From Streptomyces hoynatensis (GTDB lineage Bacteria; Actinomycetota; Actinomycetes; Streptomycetales; Streptomycetaceae): DNA of 64,000 nucleotides. Location: NCBI RefSeq assembly GCF_003626535.1, contig NZ_RBAL01000007.1, positions 186,001 through 250,000 on the forward strand, in the 5' to 3' direction. The position numbers and the translations under genes are program-made. A model generated the notes under the pieces. The model did not search any database. It had not been told where the DNA came from and worked only from the letters and a program-made list of their open reading frames with translations. Each line of letters starts with the position of its first letter. The stretch's first letter is position 1. Positions 45,419-54,141 of the stretch are shown here, piece by piece.

Positions 45419-47026
45419 ATGGAAACGGAGACGGAGCCGTATGTGCGCCTCGCCTCACTGCGGGAGCTGCACCAGGTCGTCGCCCAGCTGAACACCGCAC
45501 GAAGCATGGCAGACACCCTCCAGACCATCGCCGACGGCACGGTCAAGGCACTCGGTTTCGAGCTGGCCGCCGTCAACCTCGTCAGACCGGACGGGGACCT
45601 GCTCGTAGCCGCTGTCGCGGGGAACGACAGCGCAGAGGCCGCGCTCGCCGGCCGCACCGGCTCCCGGGAGTCCTGGGAACGCCGGCTGGAGATGGCCGAA
45701 CGCTGGGGCGAACTCCGTTTCATCCCGTACACCGAGGGCTGGGCCCTCGACGACGACGTGCCGCAGTGGCACACCACCGGGCCCGCCCCCCGCCATCCGG
45801 ACGAGTGGCACCCGATGGACCGCCTCTACGCCCCGATGTTCGCCTCGGACGGCGAGCTGCTCGCGGTCCTCGAGGTGGACAAGCCGCGCAACGGCCGCCG
45901 CCCCGGCTCCTGGGGCTGCGAGGCGCTGCAGCTCTACGCCTCCCAGGCCGCGATAGCCATCAGCAACGCCAGGCTGCGGGGCAACATGCAGCGCGCCCTG
46001 GTGCGCCTGGAGCGCGAGCAGCAGGCCCTGCGCGCCAGCGAGGAGAGCTTCCGGCAGGCCTTCGAGTACGCGCCGAGCGGCATGGCCATCGCCGAGGTCG
46101 GCGGCGACAACCACGGCCGGCTGATCCGCGTCAACGACGCCCTGTGCCGCCTGCTGGGCCGCCCCGTCGCGATGCTGCGCCGCTACAGCTTCTCCGACCT
46201 GGTCCACCCCGAGGACACCGGCGTGCTGCTGCGCACCTCGGCCGAGGGCGGGCGCGCCGAGCTGCGCCTGGCCCGCCGCGACGGCTCCTACGTGTGGGTC
46301 AGCCTGCGCAACTCGGTGGTCGCGGACGCGGCGGACGGCCCGCAGGTGCTGCTCACCCACGTCGAGGACATCGAGGAGCGCAAGCGGCACGAACTCGCGC
46401 TCGCCCACCGCGCCAGCCACGACTCGCTGACCGGCCTGCCCAACAGCGCCGAGCTGCGCGCCCGGCTCGGCGCCCGCATCTGCGACGTCCCGCCCGACCC
46501 CTACGGCCGCGCCGCGCCGCACGGCGCCGATCAGGCCACCGACGCCTTCCGGGGCCTGGGCACGCCGGGCGCGCGCCCCTTCGACCACCACGAGCACGTC
46601 TATCCGCCCGAGGCCCGCGGCGGCGACGGCAAGGGGCTGGCCGTCCTGTTCTGCGACCTGGACGGCTTCAAGTCGATCAACGACCGCTTCGGCCACGTCT
46701 GCGGGGACGCGGTGCTGGTGGAGGTCGCCCGCCGCCTGGAGCAGGGCGTGCGCGACAACGACACGGTGGCCAGGCTCGGCGGCGACGAGTTCGTGGTGCT
46801 GGCCGAGGGCCTCGGCCCGGCCGAGGCCTCCGACCTGGCCGTCAGGCTGCGCAACGGCATCATCCCGCCCATCCGCGTCGAGGGCAGGGCGGTCCGGGTG
46901 GGGGCCAGCTTCGGCATCGGCTGGGCCTCCTGCGGGATGAGCACCGCGGAGATCCTCGAGTCCGCGGACCAGCGCATGTACATCGAGAAGCGCTCGCGCT
47001 CCCAGGGCCGCAGGCGGGCGGGCTGA
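45419..47026 (+). CDS. cdgB: Diguanylate cyclase, GAF-PAS-GGDEF (CdgB-like)
   Basis: 535 residues. The GAF domain is at about residues 20-190, the PAS/PAC at about 205-325 (ASEESFRQAFEYAPSGMAIA, HVEDIEERKRHELAL) and GGDEF at about 330-530. The catalytic motif RLGGDEFVVL is intact, with LFCDLDGFKSINDRFGH before it, so cyclic di-GMP synthesis is expected. Order and neighbours match S. coelicolor CdgB (SCO4281), a BldD-regulated developmental cyclase. No EAL domain is present. ATG 45419 has GGGGGAG just upstream. Confidence 0.93.
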   Translation: METETEPYVRLASLRELHQVVAQLNTARSMADTLQTIADGTVKALGFELAAVNLVRPDGDLLVAAVAGNDSAEAALAGRTGSRESWERRLEMAERWGELRFIPYTEGWALDDDVPQWHTTGPAPRHPDEWHPMDRLYAPMFASDGELLAVLEVDKPRNGRRPGSWGCEALQLYASQAAIAISNARLRGNMQRALVRLEREQQALRASEESFRQAFEYAPSGMAIAEVGGDNHGRLIRVNDALCRLLGRPVAMLRRYSFSDLVHPEDTGVLLRTSAEGGRAELRLARRDGSYVWVSLRNSVVADAADGPQVLLTHVEDIEERKRHELALAHRASHDSLTGLPNSAELRARLGARICDVPPDPYGRAAPHGADQATDAFRGLGTPGARPFDHHEHVYPPEARGGDGKGLAVLFCDLDGFKSINDRFGHVCGDAVLVEVARRLEQGVRDNDTVARLGGDEFVVLAEGLGPAEASDLAVRLRNGIIPPIRVEGRAVRVGASFGIGWASCGMSTAEILESADQRMYIEKRSRSQGRRRAG

Positions 47027-47138
47027 GCGGCGGCACGCCCGCCGCGCGGGGCATGGCGGTGTCACCCGAACGCGGTAGGCTCCCGACCGTACGTACCACG
47101 GGTGGGGCGCATTGGTAAGCGGTAAGGAGCGGTAGTCG

Positions 47139-48113
47139 ATGAGCGCGGGGAACACCGGCACGGGAGCGCCCGACGAGGGTGACGACCCGTTCGCCTACCT
47201 CTACCGCCCCGAGGGCGGTCAGGCGCCGCAGGGCCCGCCCCAGCAGGGCCCACGGCAGCCCTCGTACCACCAGGTGCGCCCGGTCGGCGAGCGGACGTTC
47301 GGCGGCCAGCAGGGCGGCTACGGCTACCCGCCGCAACAGGGCGGCGGCTACGGGTACCCGCCCCAGCAGGGCTACCGCCAGCCCGACGCGCACTACGCCG
47401 CCCCGGAGAGCCGGCCGGGCGGCGCGCCGCCCTTCGGCCCGCCCGACCGCCGCCGCCCCGACCCCGAGCCCCGCCGCAACGGGCTGCTGATCGGGGCGAT
47501 CGCCGTCGTGCTCGCCGTGGCGCTCGGGGTGGGCGCGGCCATCGTCTTCAGCAACGGCGGCTCGGAGGACGAGGCGGGGGGCGACACCACGCCCACCCCC
47601 ACCGGGGACGCGGGGGGCGACGGCGGGGACGGCTCCTCGCCCTCCTCCTCGCCCAGCGAGGACGAGGAGGACGACGGCCCGCCGGCCACCGAGGACCTGC
47701 ACGACCTGACGCTGGGCAACGGCGCGGCCGTGGAGACCTCGATCGGCGGGGCCCGTTCCGCCGACGGCTCGTACATCGCCGTGCAGGGCAGGCCGCACGC
47801 GAGCATCAGCTGGACCTTCGAGATGCCGGAGGCGGGCTCGTACCGCTTCTACACGGGCTACGCCACCACCACCGACGGCCAGGGCATGAGCTTCTCGGTG
47901 AACGGCGAGCCGCGCGAGGACCCGGTCGACATGAAGGACTACGCGACCGGCAGCGACGAGATGGACACCAGCTGGGTCAAGACGTACAACCTCGTCGACC
48001 TGCAGGAGGGCGAGAACACCATCGAGCTCACCTGCACCTCCTCCTGCGACGTCAACATCGACGCCTTCTGGATCACCGAGGACACCGACCACGCCGTCGC
48101 GCCCTGGGAGTGA
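47139..48113 (+). CDS. Membrane-anchored protein with Pro/Gln-rich N-terminus and C-terminal CBM6/35-like domain
   Basis: 324 residues. The N-terminal 110 residues are a cytoplasmic Pro/Gln/Gly/Tyr-rich tail with repeats of QQGGGYGYPP. One membrane helix follows (LLIGAIAVVLAVALGVGAAI), then an acidic Ser/Thr linker and a C-terminal beta-sandwich with GSYRFYTGYATTTDGQG and YNLVDLQEGENTIEL, which resembles carbohydrate-binding modules of CBM6/35 type. It would display the module outside the membrane; ligand unknown. Confidence 0.78.
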   Translation: MSAGNTGTGAPDEGDDPFAYLYRPEGGQAPQGPPQQGPRQPSYHQVRPVGERTFGGQQGGYGYPPQQGGGYGYPPQQGYRQPDAHYAAPESRPGGAPPFGPPDRRRPDPEPRRNGLLIGAIAVVLAVALGVGAAIVFSNGGSEDEAGGDTTPTPTGDAGGDGGDGSSPSSSPSEDEEDDGPPATEDLHDLTLGNGAAVETSIGGARSADGSYIAVQGRPHASISWTFEMPEAGSYRFYTGYATTTDGQGMSFSVNGEPREDPVDMKDYATGSDEMDTSWVKTYNLVDLQEGENTIELTCTSSCDVNIDAFWITEDTDHAVAPWE

Positions 48114-48188
48114 GCCCGCGCCGGGCCGCGCGCGGGCGCCCCGGCGCCAGGGTGCCGGCCCGGGCTCCCCGGCGCGGACGCCGGCGCC

Positions 48189-49028
48189 TCAGGCGCCGAG
48201 GACGGTGAGCAGGCGGGTCACCTCCGCCGTCATCGCCTCGCGGCCCGCCCGCAGGCAGGGGCGCGGGTCCGTCTGCTCCGGGTGCGCGAGCAGGTGGGCG
48301 CGCACGGCGCCGGTCATCGCCCGGTTCAGCGCCGTGCCCACGTTGATCTTGGTCATGCCGGCGGCGACCGCGCGGCGCAGCTCCGCGTCCGGCACGCCGG
48401 AGGAGCCGTGCAGCACCAGCGGCACCCCGGCGGCCGCCCGCAGGCGGCCGATCAGGGCGTGGTCGAGCCGGGCCGTCCGCTCCCGCATCGCGTGCCTGCT
48501 GCCGACCGCGACGGCCAGCGCGTCCACGCCGGTGTCCCGCACGAACGCCGCGGCCTGATCGGGGTCGGTGCGCACGCCGGGCGTGTGGGCGTCGGCCGGC
48601 TTCCCGCCGACCCGCCCCAGCTCCGCCTCCACCAGCAGGCCGTGCGCGTGGCCGAAGCGGACGGCCTCCGCGGTCGCCGCGAGGTTGGCCGCGTAGGGCA
48701 GCCGGGAGGCGTCGAACATCACCGAGCCGAAGCCGGCCGCCGGCGCCTGCCGCAGCAGCGCGTCCTCGGTGACATGGTCGAGGTGTAACGCGACGGGGGT
48801 GGGCGCCGCCTCGGCGAGCGCGGTGAGCGCGGCGGCCAGCGGCGCCGGCGCGCCGCCGTGGTGGGCGACCGCGTTCTGCGAGACCTGGAGCACCACGGGG
48901 GCACCGACGGCGGCGGCGCCGGCCGTCACCGCCTGGGCGTGTTCCAGCGTGATGACGTTGAAGGCGGCAAGGGCGCGGCCCGCCGCGGCGGCCTCCGCCA
49001 GCAGCGTGGCGGCCGGCGCCAGGCTCAC
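48189..49028 (-). CDS. Class II (zinc) ketose-bisphosphate aldolase, GatY/KbaY-like
   Basis: 279 residues. Zinc-ligand and catalytic regions are HLDHVTEDALL, EAELGRVGG, PLVLHGSSGVPD and GMTKINVGTALNRA. This is the tagatose/fructose-1,6-bisphosphate aldolase family. GTG 49028 overlaps the nagA stop by 4 bases, so it is the last gene of the amino-sugar operon. With the upstream SIS protein it suggests an Aga-like route through tagatose phosphates; no phosphofructokinase-type kinase gene is present in this cluster. Confidence 0.88.
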   Translation of the reverse strand: MSLAPAATLLAEAAAAGRALAAFNVITLEHAQAVTAGAAAVGAPVVLQVSQNAVAHHGGAPAPLAAALTALAEAAPTPVALHLDHVTEDALLRQAPAAGFGSVMFDASRLPYAANLAATAEAVRFGHAHGLLVEAELGRVGGKPADAHTPGVRTDPDQAAAFVRDTGVDALAVAVGSRHAMRERTARLDHALIGRLRAAAGVPLVLHGSSGVPDAELRRAVAAGMTKINVGTALNRAMTGAVRAHLLAHPEQTDPRPCLRAGREAMTAEVTRLLTVLGA

Positions 49029-50233
49029 GGCCGCACCACCCACTCCCCCTTGCGCATCACCCCGGCCACCTCGAACCCGGCGTCGAGCACCACCAGATCG
49101 GCGTCCTTGCCCGGCTCGACGGAGCCGACCCGGTCCGCGATGCCGAGCAGCCGCGCGGGCGTGCCGGACACGGCCTCGACCGCCTGCGGCAGCGGCAGCC
49201 CGTCCACGGTGACCGCCCGCCGCAGGGCCCGGTCCAGGGTCAGCGTCGAGCCCGCGATGGCGCCGCCCTCGGCCAGCCGCGCCACCCCGCCTTTGACCTC
49301 GACCCGCAGCGGGCCGAGCGGGTACTCGCCGTCGCCCATGCCGGCCGCGCCCATGGCGTCGGTGATGAACGCCACCCGCTCCGGGCCCGCGGTGCGGAAG
49401 GCCAGCCGCAGCACGGAGGGATGCAGGTGGATGCCGTCGTTGACCAGCTCGACCACGACCCGCTCGTCCTCAAGCAGCGCCGCGATCGGCCCGGGGGCGC
49501 GGTGGGCGAGCGGCGGCATGGCGTTGAACAGGTGGGTGGCCACGCTCGCCCCCGCCCGCAGGGCCTCCCGGGTCTTCTCGTAGGTGGCGTCGGTGTGGCC
49601 GACCGCGGCGATCACCCCCTGCTCGCACAGCAGCCGCACCGAGTCGATGCCGCCCGGCCCCTCCGGCGCCAGGGTCAGCATCCTGGCGGTCCCGCGCGCG
49701 GCCTTCAGCAGCACGGCGACGTCCGCGGGCTCGGGGTCGCGCAGCAGCGCCGGGTCGTGCGCGCCGCATCTGCCGGGGGAGATGAACGGGCCCTCGAAGT
49801 GGATGCCGGCCAGCTCGCCCTGCTCCACCAGCTCGGACAGCACCCCGGCCTGGGCGACGAGGTCGTCGAGGGCGCCGGTCACGGTGGAGGCCATCATCGT
49901 GGTGGTGCCGTGGGCGCGGTGGGTGGCGACGGCGCGCAGGGCCTCCTGCGCGGTCCCGGCCGAGAACGAGGCGCCGCCGCCGCCGTGGACGTGCAGGTCG
50001 ACGAACCCGGGCACCAGCCACCGCCCGCCGAGGTCCACGTCCACCGCCCCGGCCTCCCCGGAGGCCCGGCCGGGCCCGGCCTCGTCCGGCCCCGGCCTCA
50101 GCGGCTCCCCGCCGGCCGGCGGCGCGGAGACGGCCACGATCCGGCCGCCCTCGATCGTCACCCGGCCGCCCTCCAGGACGCCCCGGGGGCCGACCACCCT
50201 GGCGTTGCCGAGCACGGTGCGCACACTGGTCAT
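49025..50233 (-). CDS. nagA: N-acetylglucosamine-6-phosphate deacetylase NagA
   Basis: 402 residues, amidohydrolase fold. The metal ligands appear in VDLHVHGGGG, GIHFEGPFISP and AAVGHTDATY, with FITDAMGAAG as the catalytic Asp loop. It converts GlcNAc-6-phosphate to GlcN-6-phosphate and acetate. The ATG overlaps the kinase stop by 4 bases. Confidence 0.96.
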   Translation of the reverse strand: MTSVRTVLGNARVVGPRGVLEGGRVTIEGGRIVAVSAPPAGGEPLRPGPDEAGPGRASGEAGAVDVDLGGRWLVPGFVDLHVHGGGGASFSAGTAQEALRAVATHRAHGTTTMMASTVTGALDDLVAQAGVLSELVEQGELAGIHFEGPFISPGRCGAHDPALLRDPEPADVAVLLKAARGTARMLTLAPEGPGGIDSVRLLCEQGVIAAVGHTDATYEKTREALRAGASVATHLFNAMPPLAHRAPGPIAALLEDERVVVELVNDGIHLHPSVLRLAFRTAGPERVAFITDAMGAAGMGDGEYPLGPLRVEVKGGVARLAEGGAIAGSTLTLDRALRRAVTVDGLPLPQAVEAVSGTPARLLGIADRVGSVEPGKDADLVVLDAGFEVAGVMRKGEWVVRP

Positions 50234-51363
50234 TGCCCAACCTCCGCTGTTCCCGCCGTCGAAGGCACCGCGGTCCGGCCCTCCGCCACCTGTCGCGCCC
50301 CCGCCTGCCCCACCGCGCCGGCCCCGCCGGGCGCACCCTCCTCGCCCGCCGGGCCCGCTTCGTCCGCCGGGGCCGCTTCGTCCGCCGGGGCCGCCGGGGC
50401 CGCGGCCGGTGCGGCCTGCGCGGTGGCCCAGGCGAGCAGGCCGGCGCCGAGGCAGCCGGCGCCGTCCCCGAGCGCGGCGGGAACGATCTCGGGCACCCGC
50501 TGGAAGGTGACCTTGGCCGCCACCGCCTCCCGCAGCGGCGCCAGCAGCGTCTCCCCCGACTCGGCGAGCCCGCCGCCCACGATCACGGTGCGCGGGTCGA
50601 GCAGCCCGATCGCGAGGAGCAGCCCGTCGGCGAGCGCGTCCACGGCCTCGGCCCAGACGGCCCGCGCCCGCGGGTCGCCCGCCGCCACCGCACGCGCCGC
50701 CTCGGCGGCGCTGCCGCCCCAGGCGCGGGCCACGGCCGCGGCCGAGGCCACCGTCTCCAGGCAGCCGCGTTGCCCGCAGGCGCAGGGCGCGCCTCCGGGC
50801 CGCACCACGACGTGCCCGATCTCGCCCGCGCCGCCGTGCGCGCCCGGCTCCATCCGGCCGTCGAGGCCGATGGCCCCGGCGATGCCGGTGCCCAGGGCCA
50901 CGAAGAGGAAGCGGTCCACGCCCGCCCCCGCGCCCAGCCTGCCCTCGGCCAGGCCGCCGGTGCGCACGTCGTGCCCGATGCCGACCGGCAGTCCGCCGAG
51001 CCGCTCGCTCAGCAGCCGCCGCAGCGGCAGGTCGCGCCAGCCGAGGTTGGCGGAGTAGACCGCCACCCCCGCGGCCTCGTCCACCACCCCGGGCAGCGCG
51101 GCCCCCGCGGCGTGCGGCGGCGCGCCGAATTCGGCCAGCCCGGTCTCCAGCAACTCCCCTGCGAAGTCGAGGATTCCGGCCGCCGCCGCCTCGCCGCCGC
51201 CGGCCGCGGTCGGCCGGCGCGCCCGGTACAGGGGCGTGTTGTCCCGGCCGACCAGGGCGGCCTTCATCACGGTGCCGCCCACGTCCAGGGCGATCACATA
51301 GCTCTGCCTGCCGTTCCGGCCGCCTGCCGGCGGGCGTTCGGGGGCCGTCTCTCGCGGACTCAC
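50230..51363 (-). CDS. nagK: ROK-family sugar kinase (NagK-like)
   Basis: 377 residues. The ATP site is VIALDVGGTVMKAALVG, and the ROK zinc motif is CACGQRGCLETVAS preceded by GEIGHVVV. It probably phosphorylates GlcNAc. The C-terminal 60 residues are a low-complexity extension (APADEAAPADEAGPAGEE) not found in typical members of about 315 residues. A DasR operator lies just upstream. Overlap with nagA matches the nagK-nagA unit of S. coelicolor (SCO4285-SCO4284). Confidence 0.9.
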   Translation of the reverse strand: MSPRETAPERPPAGGRNGRQSYVIALDVGGTVMKAALVGRDNTPLYRARRPTAAGGGEAAAAGILDFAGELLETGLAEFGAPPHAAGAALPGVVDEAAGVAVYSANLGWRDLPLRRLLSERLGGLPVGIGHDVRTGGLAEGRLGAGAGVDRFLFVALGTGIAGAIGLDGRMEPGAHGGAGEIGHVVVRPGGAPCACGQRGCLETVASAAAVARAWGGSAAEAARAVAAGDPRARAVWAEAVDALADGLLLAIGLLDPRTVIVGGGLAESGETLLAPLREAVAAKVTFQRVPEIVPAALGDGAGCLGAGLLAWATAQAAPAAAPAAPADEAAPADEAGPAGEEGAPGGAGAVGQAGARQVAEGRTAVPSTAGTAEVGQ

Positions 51364-51391
51364 ACCCGCAAGTCTCGCCTGTGGGAGGCGA

Positions 51392-51407
51392 AGAGGTCTA
51401 GTCCACT
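51392..51407. promoter_or_regulatory. DasR-type dre operator before the nagK-like gene
   Basis: AGAGGTCTAGTCCACT matches the dre consensus, A(C/G)TGGTCTAGACCA(C/G)T, at 14 of 16 positions. It overlaps the stop codon of the upstream SIS gene and lies 29 bases before the kinase start. DasR is the GntR-type repressor of amino-sugar genes, relieved by GlcN-6-phosphate. Confidence 0.8.
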
Positions 51408-52356
51408 ACGGCAGGACGACCGAGCGGGTGAGGTGCCGGGGCCGGTCGGGGTCGAGCCCCGCGGCCTCGGCGAGCGCCACCGCGAGCCGCTGGGCGCGCA
51501 GGAGTTCGGCCTGCGGATCGCGGTCCGTGGCGACCAGCAGGGCCCCGGTCGCGGCCACCTCGGCGGCCAGCCCCGCGGGCGCGGGACCGAGCACCCACAC
51601 CACGCGTCCCGGCGCGGCCACCGCCACAGGACCGTGCCGGTACTCCATCGCCGGGTACGCCTCGGTCCAGGCCCCGGACGCCTCCCGCAGCTTCAGCGCC
51701 GCCTCCAGGGCCAGCCCGTAGGCCCAGCCCCCGCCGAGGAACGTCCACTGCCCGGCGGCGAGCAGCCGCGCGTCGAGCGGCTCGCGCAGCGCCTCCTCGG
51801 CCTCGGCGGCCGCCGCCTCCAGCGCCTCCGCCCCGCCCGGCGCCTCCCCCAGGGCGGCGCGCAGGAAGGCCAGCGCGGTGGTGGCGAACCGCGTCTGCAC
51901 CACCGACTCCTCGTCGGCGTAGTCGAAGACGGCCACGTGCCGCGAGGCGCGCAGCACCGGGGAGGCCGGGTCGGCGGTCAGCACCACGAGCGGGGTGTCC
52001 CGGTGGCGCGCGGCCAGCTCGGCGAGCAGGCCGAGCACCTCCGTGGTGGTGCCCGAGCGGGTCAGCGCGAGCACCCGGTCGTAACGGCGGCCGAGCGGGA
52101 ATTCCGAGGCCGGGAATGCGTCCGTCTCGCCCTGCCCGGTCCCCTCGCGCAGTGCGGCATATGCCTGTGCCATGAACCAGGACGTGCCGCAGCCGGTCAC
52201 GGCCACGCGTTCGCCCGCCCTGGGCAGGGAATTCTCCGCGAAATGGCTGAGCCCGCGGGAACCCGCGGAACCCGCGCCCCGCGCGTCCCGTGCGGCCCTG
52301 CGCCAGCACGCGGGTTGGGTGCCGATCTCCCGCGCGGTGAGGGAAAGTTCGGTCAT
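51406..52356 (-). CDS. Double-SIS sugar isomerase/deaminase (AgaS/NagB-II-like)
   Basis: 316 residues. SIS motifs are VAVTGCGTSWFMAQAYAAL and VLALTRSGTTTEVLGLLAEL; the second half has GAWTEAYPAMEYRHGPVAVA. Relatives deaminate or isomerise GlcN- or GalN-6-phosphate; it lacks the glutaminase domain of GlmS. It precedes the kinase gene by 42 bases and is divergent from the binding-protein gene. ATG 52356 has GAGGTG upstream. Confidence 0.9.
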   Translation of the reverse strand: MTELSLTAREIGTQPACWRRAARDARGAGSAGSRGLSHFAENSLPRAGERVAVTGCGTSWFMAQAYAALREGTGQGETDAFPASEFPLGRRYDRVLALTRSGTTTEVLGLLAELAARHRDTPLVVLTADPASPVLRASRHVAVFDYADEESVVQTRFATTALAFLRAALGEAPGGAEALEAAAAEAEEALREPLDARLLAAGQWTFLGGGWAYGLALEAALKLREASGAWTEAYPAMEYRHGPVAVAAPGRVVWVLGPAPAGLAAEVAATGALLVATDRDPQAELLRAQRLAVALAEAAGLDPDRPRHLTRSVVLP

Positions 52357-52511
52357 GCGGCCTGCACCTCGCCGTTCTTTTTGGTTGTTCTCCTGGTTTC
52401 TCGCCCGGAAACGAGAGTCAACTCCCCTTGTAACAGGGCAGTGTTGTAAATGCGAGTGCACTGCAGGAGGCTGGTGTGGATCCGGCGGCAGGCGGATGAG
52501 GGGGGTATTCC

Positions 52512-53801
52512 GTGCGGCGCAGAGAGTTCCTCACGACCGCGGTGGGCGCGGCACTCGGCTCGGGACTCGCGGCATCCGGCTGCGGCGTGCTGGGCGGGGA
52601 CGGGGAGCCCACCGTGCTCAGGCTGTTCACCGCGGAACTGGGGGACGTCCTGGGCCAGGGCAGCACGGAGCAGTACTGGCGCGGGCTGGCGACCAGGTTC
52701 CGCGAGGAACGCCCGGACATCTCGGTCGTGGTGAGCTCGGCCCCGCGCCAGGAGGCGAGCACCGCGGTCGTCGAGCTGGTGAACCGCGGCCAGGCCCCCG
52801 ACATCGCCCAGGTCGGCACCATCGCCGACTTCGCCGCCAGGGGCGCCCTGTACCCGGCCACCGAGCTGCTGAACGTCCCCGTGCTCTCCGGCCTCGTGCC
52901 GAACATCGCCTCGGCGGGCAAGGTGCGGCACATCCAGTACGGGATGCCGGTCGCGGCCCGCGTCGGCCGCCTCTTCTACAACCGCTCCCTCTTCGAGGAG
53001 GCCGGCCTCGACCCGGACGAGCCGCCCACGGACTGGGAGGCGCTGCTCGACGCGGCGAGCGCGCTGCGGGACGCGGGAACCCCGGTGCCCTTCGGGCTGC
53101 CGCTCGGCCACGACGACGCGCAGGACGAGGCCCTGGTGTGGATGCTCGGCGGGGGCGGCGCCCTCACGGACGTCACCGGCGGGTACGTGATCAACTCCGA
53201 CGAGAACGTGGCCACCTTCCGCTGGCTGCGCGACGAGCTGAGCGCGGCGGGCCGCACGGGCCGGGCCAGCCCCGCGGAGACCACCCGGGAGGAGGTGCTG
53301 TCCGGCTTCACCGAGGGCAGCGTGGGCATGCTCAGCGGCGACTCCACCCTGGTGTGGCGGGCCGAGGCGGCCGGGCTCGCCTACGGCACCGCGGCCATGC
53401 CCGGCCGCTCCGGGCCCACCCGCTCCGCCGTCGCCGACGCCACCTGGCTGCTCGGCTTCAACCAGGCGGGGCACCGCGAGGAGATCGCCGCCTTCCTCGA
53501 CTTCGTCTTCCGGCCGCCCTCGGGCGTGGCCTCCTTCGCCGGCCGGCACGGCCTGCTCCCGGCCAGCAGCCCCGAGGTCGAGGCGACGCTCCAGGGCCGC
53601 TCGCAGCAGGAGCGGGCGCTGCGCCCCTTCCTCACCGGCCTGCCCACCGCCACCTTCTTCCCCGTCGGCAAGGCGTCCTGGTCGATCGTGGCCGGCTCGC
53701 TCGCGCGCGGCATCCGGCGCGTGATGCAGCCGCGCACCGACGTCCAGCAGGTGCTCGACGAGTTGCAGCGGGAGGCCGAGTCGGCCGAGGAACTGCGCTG
53801 A
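52512..53801 (+). CDS. Orphan sugar ABC transporter substrate-binding lipoprotein (Tat type)
   Basis: 429 residues of the family 1 solute-binding proteins. The signal has a twin-arginine motif (RRREFLTTA) and a lipobox, AASGC. Mature features are PDIAQVGTIADFAARGALYP and WLLGFNQAGHREEIAAFLDF. No permease genes adjoin it, so it must share a transporter, possibly energised by MsiK (encoded at 61351). Opposite orientation to the amino-sugar operon suggests an amino-sugar ligand. GTG 52512 is the start. Confidence 0.88.
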   Translation: MRRREFLTTAVGAALGSGLAASGCGVLGGDGEPTVLRLFTAELGDVLGQGSTEQYWRGLATRFREERPDISVVVSSAPRQEASTAVVELVNRGQAPDIAQVGTIADFAARGALYPATELLNVPVLSGLVPNIASAGKVRHIQYGMPVAARVGRLFYNRSLFEEAGLDPDEPPTDWEALLDAASALRDAGTPVPFGLPLGHDDAQDEALVWMLGGGGALTDVTGGYVINSDENVATFRWLRDELSAAGRTGRASPAETTREEVLSGFTEGSVGMLSGDSTLVWRAEAAGLAYGTAAMPGRSGPTRSAVADATWLLGFNQAGHREEIAAFLDFVFRPPSGVASFAGRHGLLPASSPEVEATLQGRSQQERALRPFLTGLPTATFFPVGKASWSIVAGSLARGIRRVMQPRTDVQQVLDELQREAESAEELR

Positions 53802-53846
53802 GCCGGCGGCCACGGGACTGTCCGACCGCGCCCATAAAATGCCGGT

Positions 53847-54137
53847 ATGAACGCCGACCAGCCGGCCGAGCCGGAAGCCGCCGCGCCCGGGCCGCCGCCC
53901 GCCGCGCCCCGGGCCGGGCTGTCGGAGCGGGAGCTGGCGGTGCTGGCCGTCGAGCGCCGCTCCTGGCCGCGGGCGGGGGCCAAGGAGCGCACCATCAGGG
54001 AGCGGCTCGGCATCTCCCCCACCCGGTACTACCAGCTGCTGAACGCGCTGCTCGACGATCCGCGTGCCCTCGCCCACGACCCGGTGACGGTCAACCGGCT
54101 GCGCCGCCTGCGCGAGGAGCGCCGCCACCGCCGGTAA
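53847..54137 (+). CDS. DUF3263 protein
   Basis: 96 residues. After a Pro/Ala-rich N-terminus, LSERELAVLAVERRSWPRAG and RERLGISPTRYYQLLNALLD form the helix-turn-helix-like DUF3263 core found across actinobacteria. It ends in a basic tail. It lies 4 bases upstream of otsB and is probably cotranscribed with it. Confidence 0.9.
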   Translation: MNADQPAEPEAAAPGPPPAAPRAGLSERELAVLAVERRSWPRAGAKERTIRERLGISPTRYYQLLNALLDDPRALAHDPVTVNRLRRLREERRHRR

Positions 54138-54141
54138 AGTC

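Noticed and set aside
52428..52449. TTGTAA direct repeats in the SIS/binding-protein promoter as a defined operator
   Set aside because: Two hexamers 16 bases apart in an AT-richer promoter are not enough to name a regulator; no dre-like match is found there.
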